Below are positions 34,921-43,929 of a stretch of DNA of 64,000 nucleotides, in pieces. The stretch comes from Pseudomonadota bacterium (GTDB lineage: Bacteria; Pseudomonadota; Gammaproteobacteria; Steroidobacterales; Steroidobacteraceae): assembly GCA_023391815.1 (NCBI GenBank), contig JAEWAF010000064.1:124001-188000 (forward strand), in the 5' to 3' direction. The notes beneath the pieces are model-generated. The model saw only the letters and a list, made by a program, of their open reading frames with translations, had not been told where the DNA came from and searched no databases. Each line of letters opens with the position of its first letter. Position 1 is the first letter of the stretch. Position numbers and translations under genes: made by a program.

Positions 34921-37025
34921 GACCGGCGTGCTCGCAAGTGCCAGCAGAGCGCGGCCAGCAGTAGCAATGCACCCAGGGTGAAGTTCAGTTGCGCCGGTGT
35001 CGCGGTTGTCGGGACGCCCTCGGCCGGCCAATCAAGACCGTTCGGTTTGGTATTCGGGATGCGTTGGCTGCGCAGCGGCTCACCGTCAGGGCGCGCCGGG
35101 GTGCGATCGACGGCGACCAGACTGGTGTAGTTGGAAACGAGTTGGTACTGCAGGGCCAGCGGCAACACACTCTCACGAATCGATTCATCGGTCGCGCCGC
35201 TCGCGCGCGAGTCCATCAAATCACCAATACGATTGCGTGCCCAGAGCGATGCGACACCGGTGCGCGGCTGCATGCCTGTCAGCGAGATCTGGCGCGTCCA
35301 CGTGCCGCTCGTGCGGCCGCTGATGCTGAGCATTCCTTTCACAGCAGACGGCAGGCGAGCGGTGACGAGAATGGGTTCACCGGCATACAGATCGCCGATA
35401 CTCGCGGCGGCGTATTCCGGCTGCACCCCTGCCGGCCAGCTCAGCTCGATGTCGGTGAGCACGGGGTGCGTGAGCTTGTTCAACAACCCGGTCATCTTGC
35501 TTTCGACTTCATCGATGGAGCCGATGTAAGTGAATGTGCCGCGACCGACGCGAGCGGCGGTGCGTAAAAAGTGACCGTTGGGTGCGGCACCGATTCCCAC
35601 GGTGAACAATCGTGCGGACCCCAGCTCCTTTCGTATGGCGAGCATCAGCTGGTCTTCGTTGCCCACGGCAGCGTCGGTGATGAAGACGATCTGGCGCAGA
35701 TGATTTCCGGACTCGGGCATCGACAGCGCGGCGAGCAGCGCCGGCAAGATCTCGGTGCCGCCGGTCGCGTGAAGCTGGCGTACGTAGCGTTGCGCCTGTG
35801 AAAGATTCTCCGGAGATGCGAACACGGGCGCATCGAACAATGCCTCGTGCACCGAATTGAACTGAATCACGGTGAAACGATCGGCCGGCTGCAAGGTGCG
35901 CAGCCCGTTAGACAACGCGGCGCGCGCCTGCTCGATCGATTCACCGGCCATCGAGCCGGAGGTATCGATGACGAAGATCACTTCTCGGGGCGTCTCGATG
36001 GGTCTCGTTTCCTGCGGGGGCATGAACATCAGCAGCACGTGCTCGCCCTGATCGGTCGACTCGCGAAACAACGCGATTGCCGGCTCTCCTCGGACGACGG
36101 GCGCCCAGCTCAGTTCGAAATCGCGATCCGGCGGCGATTGCTGGTTGCGCAGCTTGATCTGTGCGCCGTGCTCCGTCGCGTTTACAAAGATGGGGTGATA
36201 AGGACTGATGACGCCTTCCAGCGGCGCGCCGGCATCGATGTCGATTTCCATGCTCACGCTCTGGCGTTGTGGATCTGCATACGCCAGTCGCGGATGCAGA
36301 TCGCCGAGAGTGGCTGTGTCATCGCCGGGAACCGCGAGCGTTACCGAGGCCGCGGGCGTCTCGCTGGTGAGCGGAGCTTCGGCGTTCATATCCACGCTCG
36401 GAAGATAGCGAGGCGTGATCGTGAGCGGGAAGCGCAGACTATACCGGCCGGCACTCTGATCGACGATCTGCAAGTAACCGATCACGACTTCGATGGTCTC
36501 GCCGGGGCCGATGTTGGCGACAGCGGTGCGGAACAGATTTGGCCGCTGCTGATGCACGACGCTCGCGCGCTGGCCTTGTTGGCGAGCTTGTTCGAAAAGC
36601 TTCTGCGCTTGAGCCTTTTCGCGGATTTCACCGGCGATGATGCGCTCGCCGACTTTCATGCGCAGCGTGTCCACCGCCGAGCTCTCCGGCAGCGGAAAAG
36701 CGTATAGACCTTCGACCCACGCATCGGTCTCATTGTGAAAACGCTGCGAGACCTCGACGCGCGCCACGATGCCTGACACTGTCATTCGCACAGCGGTCTG
36801 CAGGCGGGGTGCGTCGATGGCGTGTCCTTGATCGTCTCGCAGGGTCAACGAGCCGCTGCTGATGTCCTGCTCGATCGCTTGTGCGTGTGTGATTGCGAAG
36901 CTCTGCAGGATCCAGAGGAAGAAGAGCACGACAATCGGCTGCCGCGCTCTCAACAAGGATGGTGCTTGCCAGCGACGCTGCCGATGAAAGTAGGTGGCGC
37001 CCGATCGAGCATTCTTCTTCCGCAC
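34917..37025 (-). CDS. Class GN sortase target: VIT plus von Willebrand A domain protein
   Basis: The protein has 702 residues. A long leader with a hydrophobic segment (PIVVLFFLWILQSFAITHAQA) is followed by a VIT domain (VSQRFHNETDAWVEGLYAFPLPESSAVD ...) and a vWA domain with an intact metal-ion site (VIFVIDTSGSMAG, later FITDAAVGNED). The C-terminus carries the expected sorting signal: a TTATPAQL motif, a hydrophobic helix and a basic end (LRARRS). This matches the dedicated target of class GN sortases. The GTG start at 37023-37025 has AGGGAG seven bases upstream. It is co-translated with the sortase gene. Confidence 0.92.
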   Translation of the reverse strand: MRKKNARSGATYFHRQRRWQAPSLLRARQPIVVLFFLWILQSFAITHAQAIEQDISSGSLTLRDDQGHAIDAPRLQTAVRMTVSGIVARVEVSQRFHNETDAWVEGLYAFPLPESSAVDTLRMKVGERIIAGEIREKAQAQKLFEQARQQGQRASVVHQQRPNLFRTAVANIGPGETIEVVIGYLQIVDQSAGRYSLRFPLTITPRYLPSVDMNAEAPLTSETPAASVTLAVPGDDTATLGDLHPRLAYADPQRQSVSMEIDIDAGAPLEGVISPYHPIFVNATEHGAQIKLRNQQSPPDRDFELSWAPVVRGEPAIALFRESTDQGEHVLLMFMPPQETRPIETPREVIFVIDTSGSMAGESIEQARAALSNGLRTLQPADRFTVIQFNSVHEALFDAPVFASPENLSQAQRYVRQLHATGGTEILPALLAALSMPESGNHLRQIVFITDAAVGNEDQLMLAIRKELGSARLFTVGIGAAPNGHFLRTAARVGRGTFTYIGSIDEVESKMTGLLNKLTHPVLTDIELSWPAGVQPEYAAASIGDLYAGEPILVTARLPSAVKGMLSISGRTSGTWTRQISLTGMQPRTGVASLWARNRIGDLMDSRASGATDESIRESVLPLALQYQLVSNYTSLVAVDRTPARPDGEPLRSQRIPNTKPNGLDWPAEGVPTTATPAQLNFTLGALLLLAALCWHLRARRS

Positions 37026-37327
37026 GATGACTCTCCCTTGTTTGACTGACCGTCACTTCAGCGGTCAAAGGCGCCGTCATCGGCAACACGTCGTGCCGGA
37101 GTGGCGATGAATTGTGGCGAATCGTGGCGAGCGAGCGCATCGAGCACCGGCCTTTACAGCGCAGCGGCATGAGGCACTCCCTGAGATGATCGTGCTCGCT
37201 TTCCGACGCGCGAGCTGTTTCGATCGCTGCGTCGACTTCCGGCGCCCGTGCGCAATTGCCACCATCAAGTTCCGCAGGGCGGTGCCGTCATACTCATGGG
37301 TAGACTTCATTCGCCGACCGTACGATC
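37026..37327. promoter_or_regulatory. Divergent intergenic region with TTTGAC-N17-GTCAAA dyad
   Basis: This 302-bp region separates the sortase-target operon (minus) from the chemoreceptor gene (plus). TTTGAC at 37041-37046 and GTCAAA at 37064-37069 form a 6-bp inverted repeat; read on the minus strand the latter supplies a TTGACC -35-like element. It lies 16 bp or more upstream of the target gene's start, so an operator or promoter is possible. I see no gene or RNA in the rest. Confidence 0.3.
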
Positions 37328-39079
37328 GTGAATCCAAGAACTTCGACAGCCGCGGAACTGCCGCGGATGAGCCTCAAGCAGATGATGCTGATCATGATGA
37401 TCGGCACAGCCTTCGCGATGCTCGCTCTGGGCTTTTGCATTCAGCGACTCGGCGTCGCCACCGACGGCGTCGCCAAGGCGTACGAAGTCAGGTACACCTC
37501 GTACCTGCTCGCCGACGAAATGCGTCAGAGCTCGGACGATCTGACGCGTCTCGCTCGTACCTACGTGGTCTCCGGCGAGCGCAAGTGGAAGGATCAGTAC
37601 CAGGAGGTGCTCGACATCCGTGCCGGCAAAGTGCCGCGACCGGCTGAGTATCACAAGATTTACTGGGACTTCCGTGCGGCGGACATTCGCCCCGCGCGCG
37701 GTGAAGAGCCCGCGATCGCGTTGACCGATTTGATGAAGCGGGCCGGATTCACTGCGGAGGAATTCGCGAAGTTGGCGGAAGCCGAGCGCAATTCCAACGA
37801 TCTGGTGCGCACCGAGACGCAGGCGATGAATGCCGTCGCGAGCGGCAGCGCGACCGATCGCGCCGGCGCCCAAGCGATGATGCACGACGAGACCTATCAC
37901 AAGGTCAAAGCCAGGATCATGCAGCCGGTGGATGAGTTCTTCGCCGCTGTGGACCGGCGCACGCAAAACTCGATCGAAGCGGCCGAGAGCAACAAGACGT
38001 TCTGGTACACCATGCTGGTCGTCATCGGCCTCGTGACGCTGGTGCTGCTCGTGACTTCGCTCTGGCTCGCGTACCGCCGTCTGTCGAGCTCGCTCAATGA
38101 AGCCGTGCTCGTCTCCGGCGCCATCGCCTCAGGACGCTTGAACATTCAGGTCACACCGAGTGGCCCGCGTGAAGTCGCATCGCTGCTTGGTGCGATGGCC
38201 GACATGCGCGAGCGGCTCGTGGGCGTTGTTTCGAATGTTCGGCAGAACGCCGATGCCGTCGCGACCGCCTGCGGCCACATCGCTCAAGGCAACACGGACC
38301 TCAGCGCGCGTACTCAAGAGCAGGCGAGTGCGCTCCAGCAGACTGCTTCCTCAATGGAGCAGCTGAGCGCCACTGTTCATCGCAATGCTGAGAATGCCGC
38401 GCAGGCTGACGATCTCACTCGAAGTGCCAGTGCAATTGCCACGCGCGGCGGCGAGGTCGTCGGTAAAGTGGTCGAGACCATGCAGGGGATCAGTGAGAGC
38501 TCGCACAAGATCGCCGACATCATCGGCGTGATCGACAGCATCGCGTTCCAAACGAATCTTCTGGCACTGAACGCAGCGGTCGAAGCGGCACGGGCGGGTG
38601 AGCAAGGCCGCGGCTTCGCCGTCGTCGCCGCAGAGGTCCGTCAACTCGCTCAGCGCAGCGCCGAGGCTGCCAAGCAGATCAGAGCGCTCATTCTGGACAG
38701 CGCGGGCCGCGTCGAACAGGGCAAGGCGTTCGTCGATCAAGCGGGCGCAACCATGACTGAGCTGGTTGCGGCCATCAAGCGTGTGACGGACATCATGGGT
38801 GAAATCAGCGCCGCCAGCTCCGAACAAAGCTCCGGCGTCACTCAGATCGGCCACGCCGTCACGCAGATGGACAGTGTCACGCAACAGAACGCCGCGCTGG
38901 TCGAAGAGTCGGCGGCCGCTGCTGAGATGCTGGAGCAGCAGGGTCGCGAGCTCGTCGCCGCGGTCGCGGTGTTCAAACTGTCGGAGTCCGATGAGCATGC
39001 ACCTGTCGTGCGCTCATACACTCCGGTGGCTGGCAGCGGGTCCACAGCGCCATCACTCAAGTTCGATGCCGCTGCCTGA
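37328..39079 (+). CDS. Methyl-accepting chemotaxis protein
   Basis: The protein has up to 583 residues. TM1 is near 19-40 (MMLIMMIGTAFAMLALGF) and TM2 near 225-248 (FWYTMLVVIGLVTLVLLVTSLW), bracketing a helical periplasmic sensor of about 185 residues. A short HAMP-like region and the long cytoplasmic coiled coil follow. The hairpin tip that binds CheA/CheW is canonical (IAFQTNLLALNAAVEAARAG). No CheB/CheR-docking pentapeptide is visible at the C-terminus. The GTG start has a weak ribosome site; an ATG at 37367 (MSLKQMM) is an alternative. Its 3' end overlaps the convergent permease gene by 27 bases. Confidence 0.93.
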   Translation: MNPRTSTAAELPRMSLKQMMLIMMIGTAFAMLALGFCIQRLGVATDGVAKAYEVRYTSYLLADEMRQSSDDLTRLARTYVVSGERKWKDQYQEVLDIRAGKVPRPAEYHKIYWDFRAADIRPARGEEPAIALTDLMKRAGFTAEEFAKLAEAERNSNDLVRTETQAMNAVASGSATDRAGAQAMMHDETYHKVKARIMQPVDEFFAAVDRRTQNSIEAAESNKTFWYTMLVVIGLVTLVLLVTSLWLAYRRLSSSLNEAVLVSGAIASGRLNIQVTPSGPREVASLLGAMADMRERLVGVVSNVRQNADAVATACGHIAQGNTDLSARTQEQASALQQTASSMEQLSATVHRNAENAAQADDLTRSASAIATRGGEVVGKVVETMQGISESSHKIADIIGVIDSIAFQTNLLALNAAVEAARAGEQGRGFAVVAAEVRQLAQRSAEAAKQIRALILDSAGRVEQGKAFVDQAGATMTELVAAIKRVTDIMGEISAASSEQSSGVTQIGHAVTQMDSVTQQNAALVEESAAAAEMLEQQGRELVAAVAVFKLSESDEHAPVVRSYTPVAGSGSTAPSLKFDAAA

Positions 39080-40483
39080 CGGTGCGGGAGCGCCGCTCTT
39101 TTCGAGCGGCAGCCGATCCGGCCGGGGTGTGGGTTGAGCCGCGCCCCGGCGCTGGCGCGCCAGGTAAACGGCGATGCCGAGTGCGAACCACGCGAGCAGA
39201 ACTTTGCATTGAGTTGGCAGGTGCGCGACGGGCTTCGCAATGAACGGCTCCGCGCAGGCTGCAAATAGAACGAGAGCTGCGACGAAAACGGTCACGCCGG
39301 ACAGCACATCCCGATGGAGTTTCCACGCGGCGAGACACACGATCAGATAGGCAACGGTTACGCCGACGCCCGCGGCGTTGACGATCGGTACCAGGGCGCC
39401 CAGGCCGAACAGTGCGCCGGCGGATGAAACCACGCCGGTAAACAAGATCGCGGCGGTCGGCGCGCCGGTCTTCGGATTCAATTCGGCGAACGCCGGGAGC
39501 AACAGGCCCGCGGACGCAAGACGATGCAGGACGCGGATCGCGGCGAAGATGACGGCGTTCCATGTTGTGACCAATCCAAGCAGGCCCGCGATCAGGACGA
39601 CGTTGCCGAGTGCTACGGAATCGAACGCGACTCGGAACGCCGCTGCGGCCGGCAGCGGCTGAGCAAGCAACTCCGGGCGCGGTAGCGACATGGCTGCGGC
39701 GATGACGACCAAAGCATAGAACAGTCCCGCCGTCAGAATCGCGAATACGAGCACGCGCCCGATGTCATTCGTCGTGACACCGGGTGCGCGTTCACCGATC
39801 GCCTGCGCGGCGAAATTGAATCCTCCGAAGAAGAGGGGCGTAACGACGAATACAGACAGGACGCCGCCCCAGCGCCAGCCTGTTTCACGCTCCGCGAACC
39901 ACGGCGCGAGATTCGCAGTGTCACCAAACAGCAAGCCTGCGCCGATGAAGAGCAGAGATGTGATGAGCAGGGCGATCGTCAACACGTGCTGCATGCGTGC
40001 TGCCGACGCTGCTCCGCGCGCATTCAACCAACACAGCAGGAGGGTGCCCCCGATTGCGAGCGCGATGGTGCCGGCTTTGACGTCCGCGCCGAGCATCTTG
40101 TAGACGACGGGGCCTTCGATGCTCGGCACGAGCGTGCCGAGAATCCAGCCGATGGAAATGGCTTCGAACGAAGCCACCGCTATATATATGAAGCACAGAA
40201 CCCAGCCCACCAGGAAGGCCGTGCCACGACCGAAGAAATGCAGCGCATAGGACACTTCCGCGCCGGAAATCGGAACGTGGCTCGCGACTCGGATGTAGGC
40301 GAGACCGATCAGCGAGATCAGCACGGTCGACATCAGAAACGAAAGCGCTGCGCCGAGCGAGCCGGCATCTCCCAGCCAGGCCCCGAGCAGCGGAATCCAG
40401 GCCACGCCGATCATCGCGCCGACAGCCATGCTGAAGAAATCGCCGGGACGGAGCGCTCCGGTGAGCGATGGTGATTGCGTCAT
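39053..40483 (-). CDS. APC-family amino acid permease
   Basis: The protein has 476 residues with about 12 membrane segments. The N-terminal block DFFSMAVGAMIGVAWIPLLGAW and the later FGGFNFAAQAIGERAP fit the amino acid-polyamine-organocation superfamily. The substrate is unknown; its place downstream of an AraC regulator and an amidohydrolase suggests uptake of an amino acid or amide released by the neighbouring enzymes. The ATG overlaps the AraC stop by 4 bases. Confidence 0.9.
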   Translation of the reverse strand: MTQSPSLTGALRPGDFFSMAVGAMIGVAWIPLLGAWLGDAGSLGAALSFLMSTVLISLIGLAYIRVASHVPISGAEVSYALHFFGRGTAFLVGWVLCFIYIAVASFEAISIGWILGTLVPSIEGPVVYKMLGADVKAGTIALAIGGTLLLCWLNARGAASAARMQHVLTIALLITSLLFIGAGLLFGDTANLAPWFAERETGWRWGGVLSVFVVTPLFFGGFNFAAQAIGERAPGVTTNDIGRVLVFAILTAGLFYALVVIAAAMSLPRPELLAQPLPAAAAFRVAFDSVALGNVVLIAGLLGLVTTWNAVIFAAIRVLHRLASAGLLLPAFAELNPKTGAPTAAILFTGVVSSAGALFGLGALVPIVNAAGVGVTVAYLIVCLAAWKLHRDVLSGVTVFVAALVLFAACAEPFIAKPVAHLPTQCKVLLAWFALGIAVYLARQRRGAAQPTPRPDRLPLEKSGAPAPSGSGIELE

Positions 40484-41529
40484 TCAGTGTGAGAGAGCGC
40501 GTGCAGGCGGCTCGGTGAGCAGCCGAAGTGTCGTTTGAACGCCGCGGTGAAGTTGGAGACGTGACTGTAACCAACGCTGGCCGCGACATCCGTCACGGTC
40601 ATACTGGCGAGCAACTCGTGAGCACGCTGCATGCGACGCTCGTGGATGTATTCGGAGATGGTCTTGCCGAATGCGTGTTTGAAGCCATGGAGCAGCTTGT
40701 TCCGATTCATTCCAGCGATGCGCGCCAGCTGCGCGGTGCCCGGCGGATCGAGCAGATTTGCGTCGAGCATGGCGCGCACCATGTCGATGCTCTTGCGGTC
40801 CTTGGCGGAAAGTTGCATCGGCAGAACGCCTTCGCCGCTGCGCCTCGCCAGCGCGGCGAGCGCCAGACACAGGAGCTGTTCGCCGGTCGAGCAGACGAAT
40901 CGATAGAGGATCTGTCCGCTCAGCGGCATGTCGAGCAACGAGCGCGTGGCCGTGTTCATGATCGGCTGCAACGGAATGTCCGCTGTGTGATAAGCGCTCG
41001 TGCCGTTGTTGACCCAATGGCGCAACGGTGCCGGACAGTCGGCCAACAGCTCGCCGAGCCGGCTCGTGACGGCGGACGGTCGGAACGCGATGCTGATGCC
41101 GCGGCGGTCGACGGAGGTGTCGTCGCGCCAGCGCTGAGCACTGTGGGCCGGCAGGACGCTCAAGCTCACCGAAGGAGAGGAGAGCGTGATCGGCTCGGTG
41201 GTGTTGACGTCGTTTTCGCTCTCGCCCTCGATGCGGAAGTACAGCCAGCCCCAGCCGGGGTCGAGCATCTCTTCCCACACGCTGCACACCTGTGAGTTCG
41301 GCGTTGCGCGCCAGTTGACGATCAACACGTGCATCTCGTCGGAGACGCGCACGACATCGGTGTAGCCGTCTCGCGGCGGCGGGGCGGCGAAACGCACGCC
41401 GCAGCCGGGCGGATACGGCTGATCGGGCAGCGGCCGCATCGGGCCGATGTTGCGACCGAAATCCGGCGCGAACAGATCCTCCAACCGATAGCGGAAATTC
41501 GGCCGCCAGTCGTGTGCCGCCGCGCGCAT
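40480..41529 (-). CDS. AraC-family transcriptional regulator
   Basis: The protein has 349 residues. The C-terminal pair of helix-turn-helix motifs is clear (TAQLARIAGMNRNKLLHGFKHAFGKTISEYIHERRM, then VTDVAASVGYSHVSNFTAAFKRHFGCSPS). The N-terminal ligand domain is not recognisable beyond a beta-rich region. The frame opens at a TTG at 41580, but the ATG at 41527-41529 with GGGGGAAG upstream is preferred. It is co-translated with the permease and lies 57 bp after the amidohydrolase, so it probably governs this minus-strand operon and perhaps the divergent S9 operon. Confidence 0.92.
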   Translation of the reverse strand: MRAAAHDWRPNFRYRLEDLFAPDFGRNIGPMRPLPDQPYPPGCGVRFAAPPPRDGYTDVVRVSDEMHVLIVNWRATPNSQVCSVWEEMLDPGWGWLYFRIEGESENDVNTTEPITLSSPSVSLSVLPAHSAQRWRDDTSVDRRGISIAFRPSAVTSRLGELLADCPAPLRHWVNNGTSAYHTADIPLQPIMNTATRSLLDMPLSGQILYRFVCSTGEQLLCLALAALARRSGEGVLPMQLSAKDRKSIDMVRAMLDANLLDPPGTAQLARIAGMNRNKLLHGFKHAFGKTISEYIHERRMQRAHELLASMTVTDVAASVGYSHVSNFTAAFKRHFGCSPSRLHALSHTE

Positions 41530-41586
41530 GGTTGCTTCCCCCCAAGGATTCACCGGTGCCTCCGCAGAGTATAGGTGCAACGAGGT

Positions 41587-42822
41587 TCAGTGCAGCCGGT
41601 CGCTGACGATCTGGCCCGCCTTCATGATCAACCGCAGATTGCCGGGATCGCGAAACAGGGTCAGGTCCCGGGTCGGATCGCCTTCGAGCAGGAGCAGGTC
41701 GGCGTACGCCTCGGGCTTCACGCATCCGAGCAAACCCTGCATCTGTAGCAACTCGGCATTGACCGAGGTCGCGGAGCGTAGGACATCCAGAGGTGCGCTG
41801 ATCTCGCCTCGCATGCCGAGCTCCCAGCCCTGCAGCGGATGAAATCGCGAGTCCAGCAGGTCGGCGCCGAGCCCGAGCCGCACGCCCGCCTCGACGCAAT
41901 TCTTGATCGACTCGACCATGCGCTCGTACACGCCCCGCAGCTTGTCGCGTCCGGCCGGAGGTAACGCCAGGCGATCGCCATGGCGGCGGAGGACGTCCAT
42001 CACGATCAAGGTCGGCACCACGAAGACTTGTTTCTCAGCGAGCAAGCGGGCGGTTTGCGCACTGATTTCGGTTCCGTGCTCGATGCTTCGTACGCCGAGC
42101 TCGGCGCAGCGACGCGCGCCATCGTCGGTGTGACAGTGAGCCATGACATACGTGCGACGACGCTGCGCTTCCTCAACGGCAGCGCGAATCTCGGCGTCGC
42201 TGAATTGCGGCATCCAGATCGGATCGGTCGGTGAAGCGATGCCCCCGGACACGAAGATCTTCACTTGAGTCGCACCTTTGCGCAGTTCCTCGCGCGCGGC
42301 GTGGCGCACGGCGTCGGCGCCATCGGCGATGCAGGTCATGGTTTGATCCGAGCCGCAACGACAAGGCTCGACCGAGTCGGCCGGTCGCATGTCGCCGTGG
42401 CCGCCGGTCTGACTGATCGCGCGACCGGAATAGAAAAATCGGGGACCGCGCACCAGGCCTTGTTCGATCGCGGACCACAGGCCGAAATCGCCGCCGCCCG
42501 CGTCGCGAACTGTGGTGAACCCTCGCAACAGCGCGCCTTCGACGATGTGACGAGCGTGTTGTGCCATCAAGGTGGCCGGCATCCGGATGCTGGTCGCGAC
42601 ATCGAAGCTCGGGCTGTAAGCATGAAAGTGCGCGTCGATCAGCCCCGGCATTAGAAAGCGTCCACCGCAATCGATGCTGCGTGCGTTGAACATCTTCACC
42701 GTCGAAGGCGCGACTTCGCGGATGCGGTCGCCTTCGATGACGATGCTGCCGCCGTCGATGATCTCGGCGCTGGTGCCGTCGAAGATGCGCGCGTCGCGCA
42801 GAATGATGAGTTCGTTGTTCAT
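41587..42822 (-). CDS. Metal-dependent amidohydrolase (imidazolonepropionase/prolidase-like)
   Basis: The protein has 411 residues and is cytoplasmic (no signal). The amidohydrolase metal site is complete: H65-F-H67 in LIDAHFHAYS, a probable carbamylated Lys in TQVKIFVSGG, His in MAHCHTDD, His in SIEHGTEI and Asp in LGLGADLLD. Relatives hydrolyse dipeptides (Xaa-Pro, Xaa-Arg) or cyclic amides. The ATG at 42820-42822 overlaps the CPBP protease stop by 4 bases; the longer open frame upstream is a shadow of that gene. Confidence 0.9.
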   Translation of the reverse strand: MNNELIILRDARIFDGTSAEIIDGGSIVIEGDRIREVAPSTVKMFNARSIDCGGRFLMPGLIDAHFHAYSPSFDVATSIRMPATLMAQHARHIVEGALLRGFTTVRDAGGGDFGLWSAIEQGLVRGPRFFYSGRAISQTGGHGDMRPADSVEPCRCGSDQTMTCIADGADAVRHAAREELRKGATQVKIFVSGGIASPTDPIWMPQFSDAEIRAAVEEAQRRRTYVMAHCHTDDGARRCAELGVRSIEHGTEISAQTARLLAEKQVFVVPTLIVMDVLRRHGDRLALPPAGRDKLRGVYERMVESIKNCVEAGVRLGLGADLLDSRFHPLQGWELGMRGEISAPLDVLRSATSVNAELLQMQGLLGCVKPEAYADLLLLEGDPTRDLTLFRDPGNLRLIMKAGQIVSDRLH

Positions 42823-43736
42823 TCGAGCACGAAGCGCGGTTTGCGGCTGAGATTCCGGGCGCCGAAGGCGACGATGACGGCGAGGGCCAGCAGCCATGCG
42901 CCGATCCGAACCCATTCCCCCGCATCGGCGGAGTGATTGAACAGCCGCCAGGCGCTGTTGTTGACTGCGTGCATCAGCATGCAGACAAAGATGCTGCCCG
43001 AGGTACTGTTCAGCAGCCACGCCAGCAGGATGGACGCGGCGATGCTGAAGAGCGGTGTCAGCGCGACGGCCAGGGCCGCTTGGCCGAGGCTGCCGGAATC
43101 GATGAAAAACAAATTGATGAAGAACGGCAGGTGCCAGTAACCCCACGCGACGCCGACGATGACGGCTGCTTTCAGTGCCGACATGTTTCTTTGCAGCGCC
43201 GGCTGCATGACGCCTCGCCAGCCCAGCTCTTCGACGATGATGAACACCGTCATCGTCGCGACGCTGTACAGGAACGCGGGAATCGTCATGGCGGCGACGT
43301 CGCTCGCGCTCTTGTTGCCCAGAGGGAAGGGATGACCCATCGCCATTTCCACCAGGCCGGCGAAGCAGTGATACGCCAGCGGCAGGCAGAACGCGATCAG
43401 GTACCAATGGAATCCGACATTCACTGGCAACGCGCGTAAAAACAGCGCCCGGACCGCCGCGCCTCCTCGAAAGCGCCACGTCACCAACACCGCCGCAAGT
43501 ATCGGTCCCAGCCCGCCCATCACGGTCAGCCAGTCGATGTCGTTGAGCGGGCGGGCGTAGGCGATCTTGTAGAACCATTCCGGGTCGTAAGGGGCAAGCC
43601 AGTCCGTGAGCCCGAGCCCTTCGAGCATCACCGGTGTCCACACCGTCCACGAAATGGCGCAGGCGATCACGTAGAACCACAACGCCTCCCGGCCACCGGT
43701 TCGTTGCACGCTGAGCTCAGTAGAAGCAGCCACCAT
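42819..43736 (-). CDS. CPBP-family intramembrane metalloprotease
   Basis: The protein has 305 residues with about eight membrane helices. The CAAX-protease/bacteriocin-processing (CPBP, Abi) motifs are complete: EELGWRG (EExxxR), WGYWHLPFF (FxxxH-like) and MHAVNN. Such proteins cleave within the membrane or act in self-immunity. It is the first gene of a minus-strand operon with an amidohydrolase, an AraC regulator and a permease, and starts behind GGGGAG. It is divergent from the S9 peptidase operon across a 193-bp gap in which I see no clear operator. Confidence 0.9.
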   Translation of the reverse strand: MVAASTELSVQRTGGREALWFYVIACAISWTVWTPVMLEGLGLTDWLAPYDPEWFYKIAYARPLNDIDWLTVMGGLGPILAAVLVTWRFRGGAAVRALFLRALPVNVGFHWYLIAFCLPLAYHCFAGLVEMAMGHPFPLGNKSASDVAAMTIPAFLYSVATMTVFIIVEELGWRGVMQPALQRNMSALKAAVIVGVAWGYWHLPFFINLFFIDSGSLGQAALAVALTPLFSIAASILLAWLLNSTSGSIFVCMLMHAVNNSAWRLFNHSADAGEWVRIGAWLLALAVIVAFGARNLSRKPRFVLE

Positions 43737-43929
43737 TCAAACGCTCCCCGATTGCGGGCCCATGTTCGCGGATGTGTTCGGGCCTCGATGAACGCAAGCT
43801 AGCAGATCTCCACGCGCACACTTATGCGCGAATCACGGCCTGTTATGGGCGCGACACTTTCAACGGCGCTCGCGGCTGTTTTATGCGCATTTCGACCCCG
43901 CCGCCGCATACATTGCAACGACAAGAATC

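Noticed and set aside
42823..43680. N-terminal extension of the amidohydrolase to 697 residues
   Set aside because: It reads through the CPBP protease gene out of frame; the ATG at 42822 starts the true domain and overlaps the protease stop.
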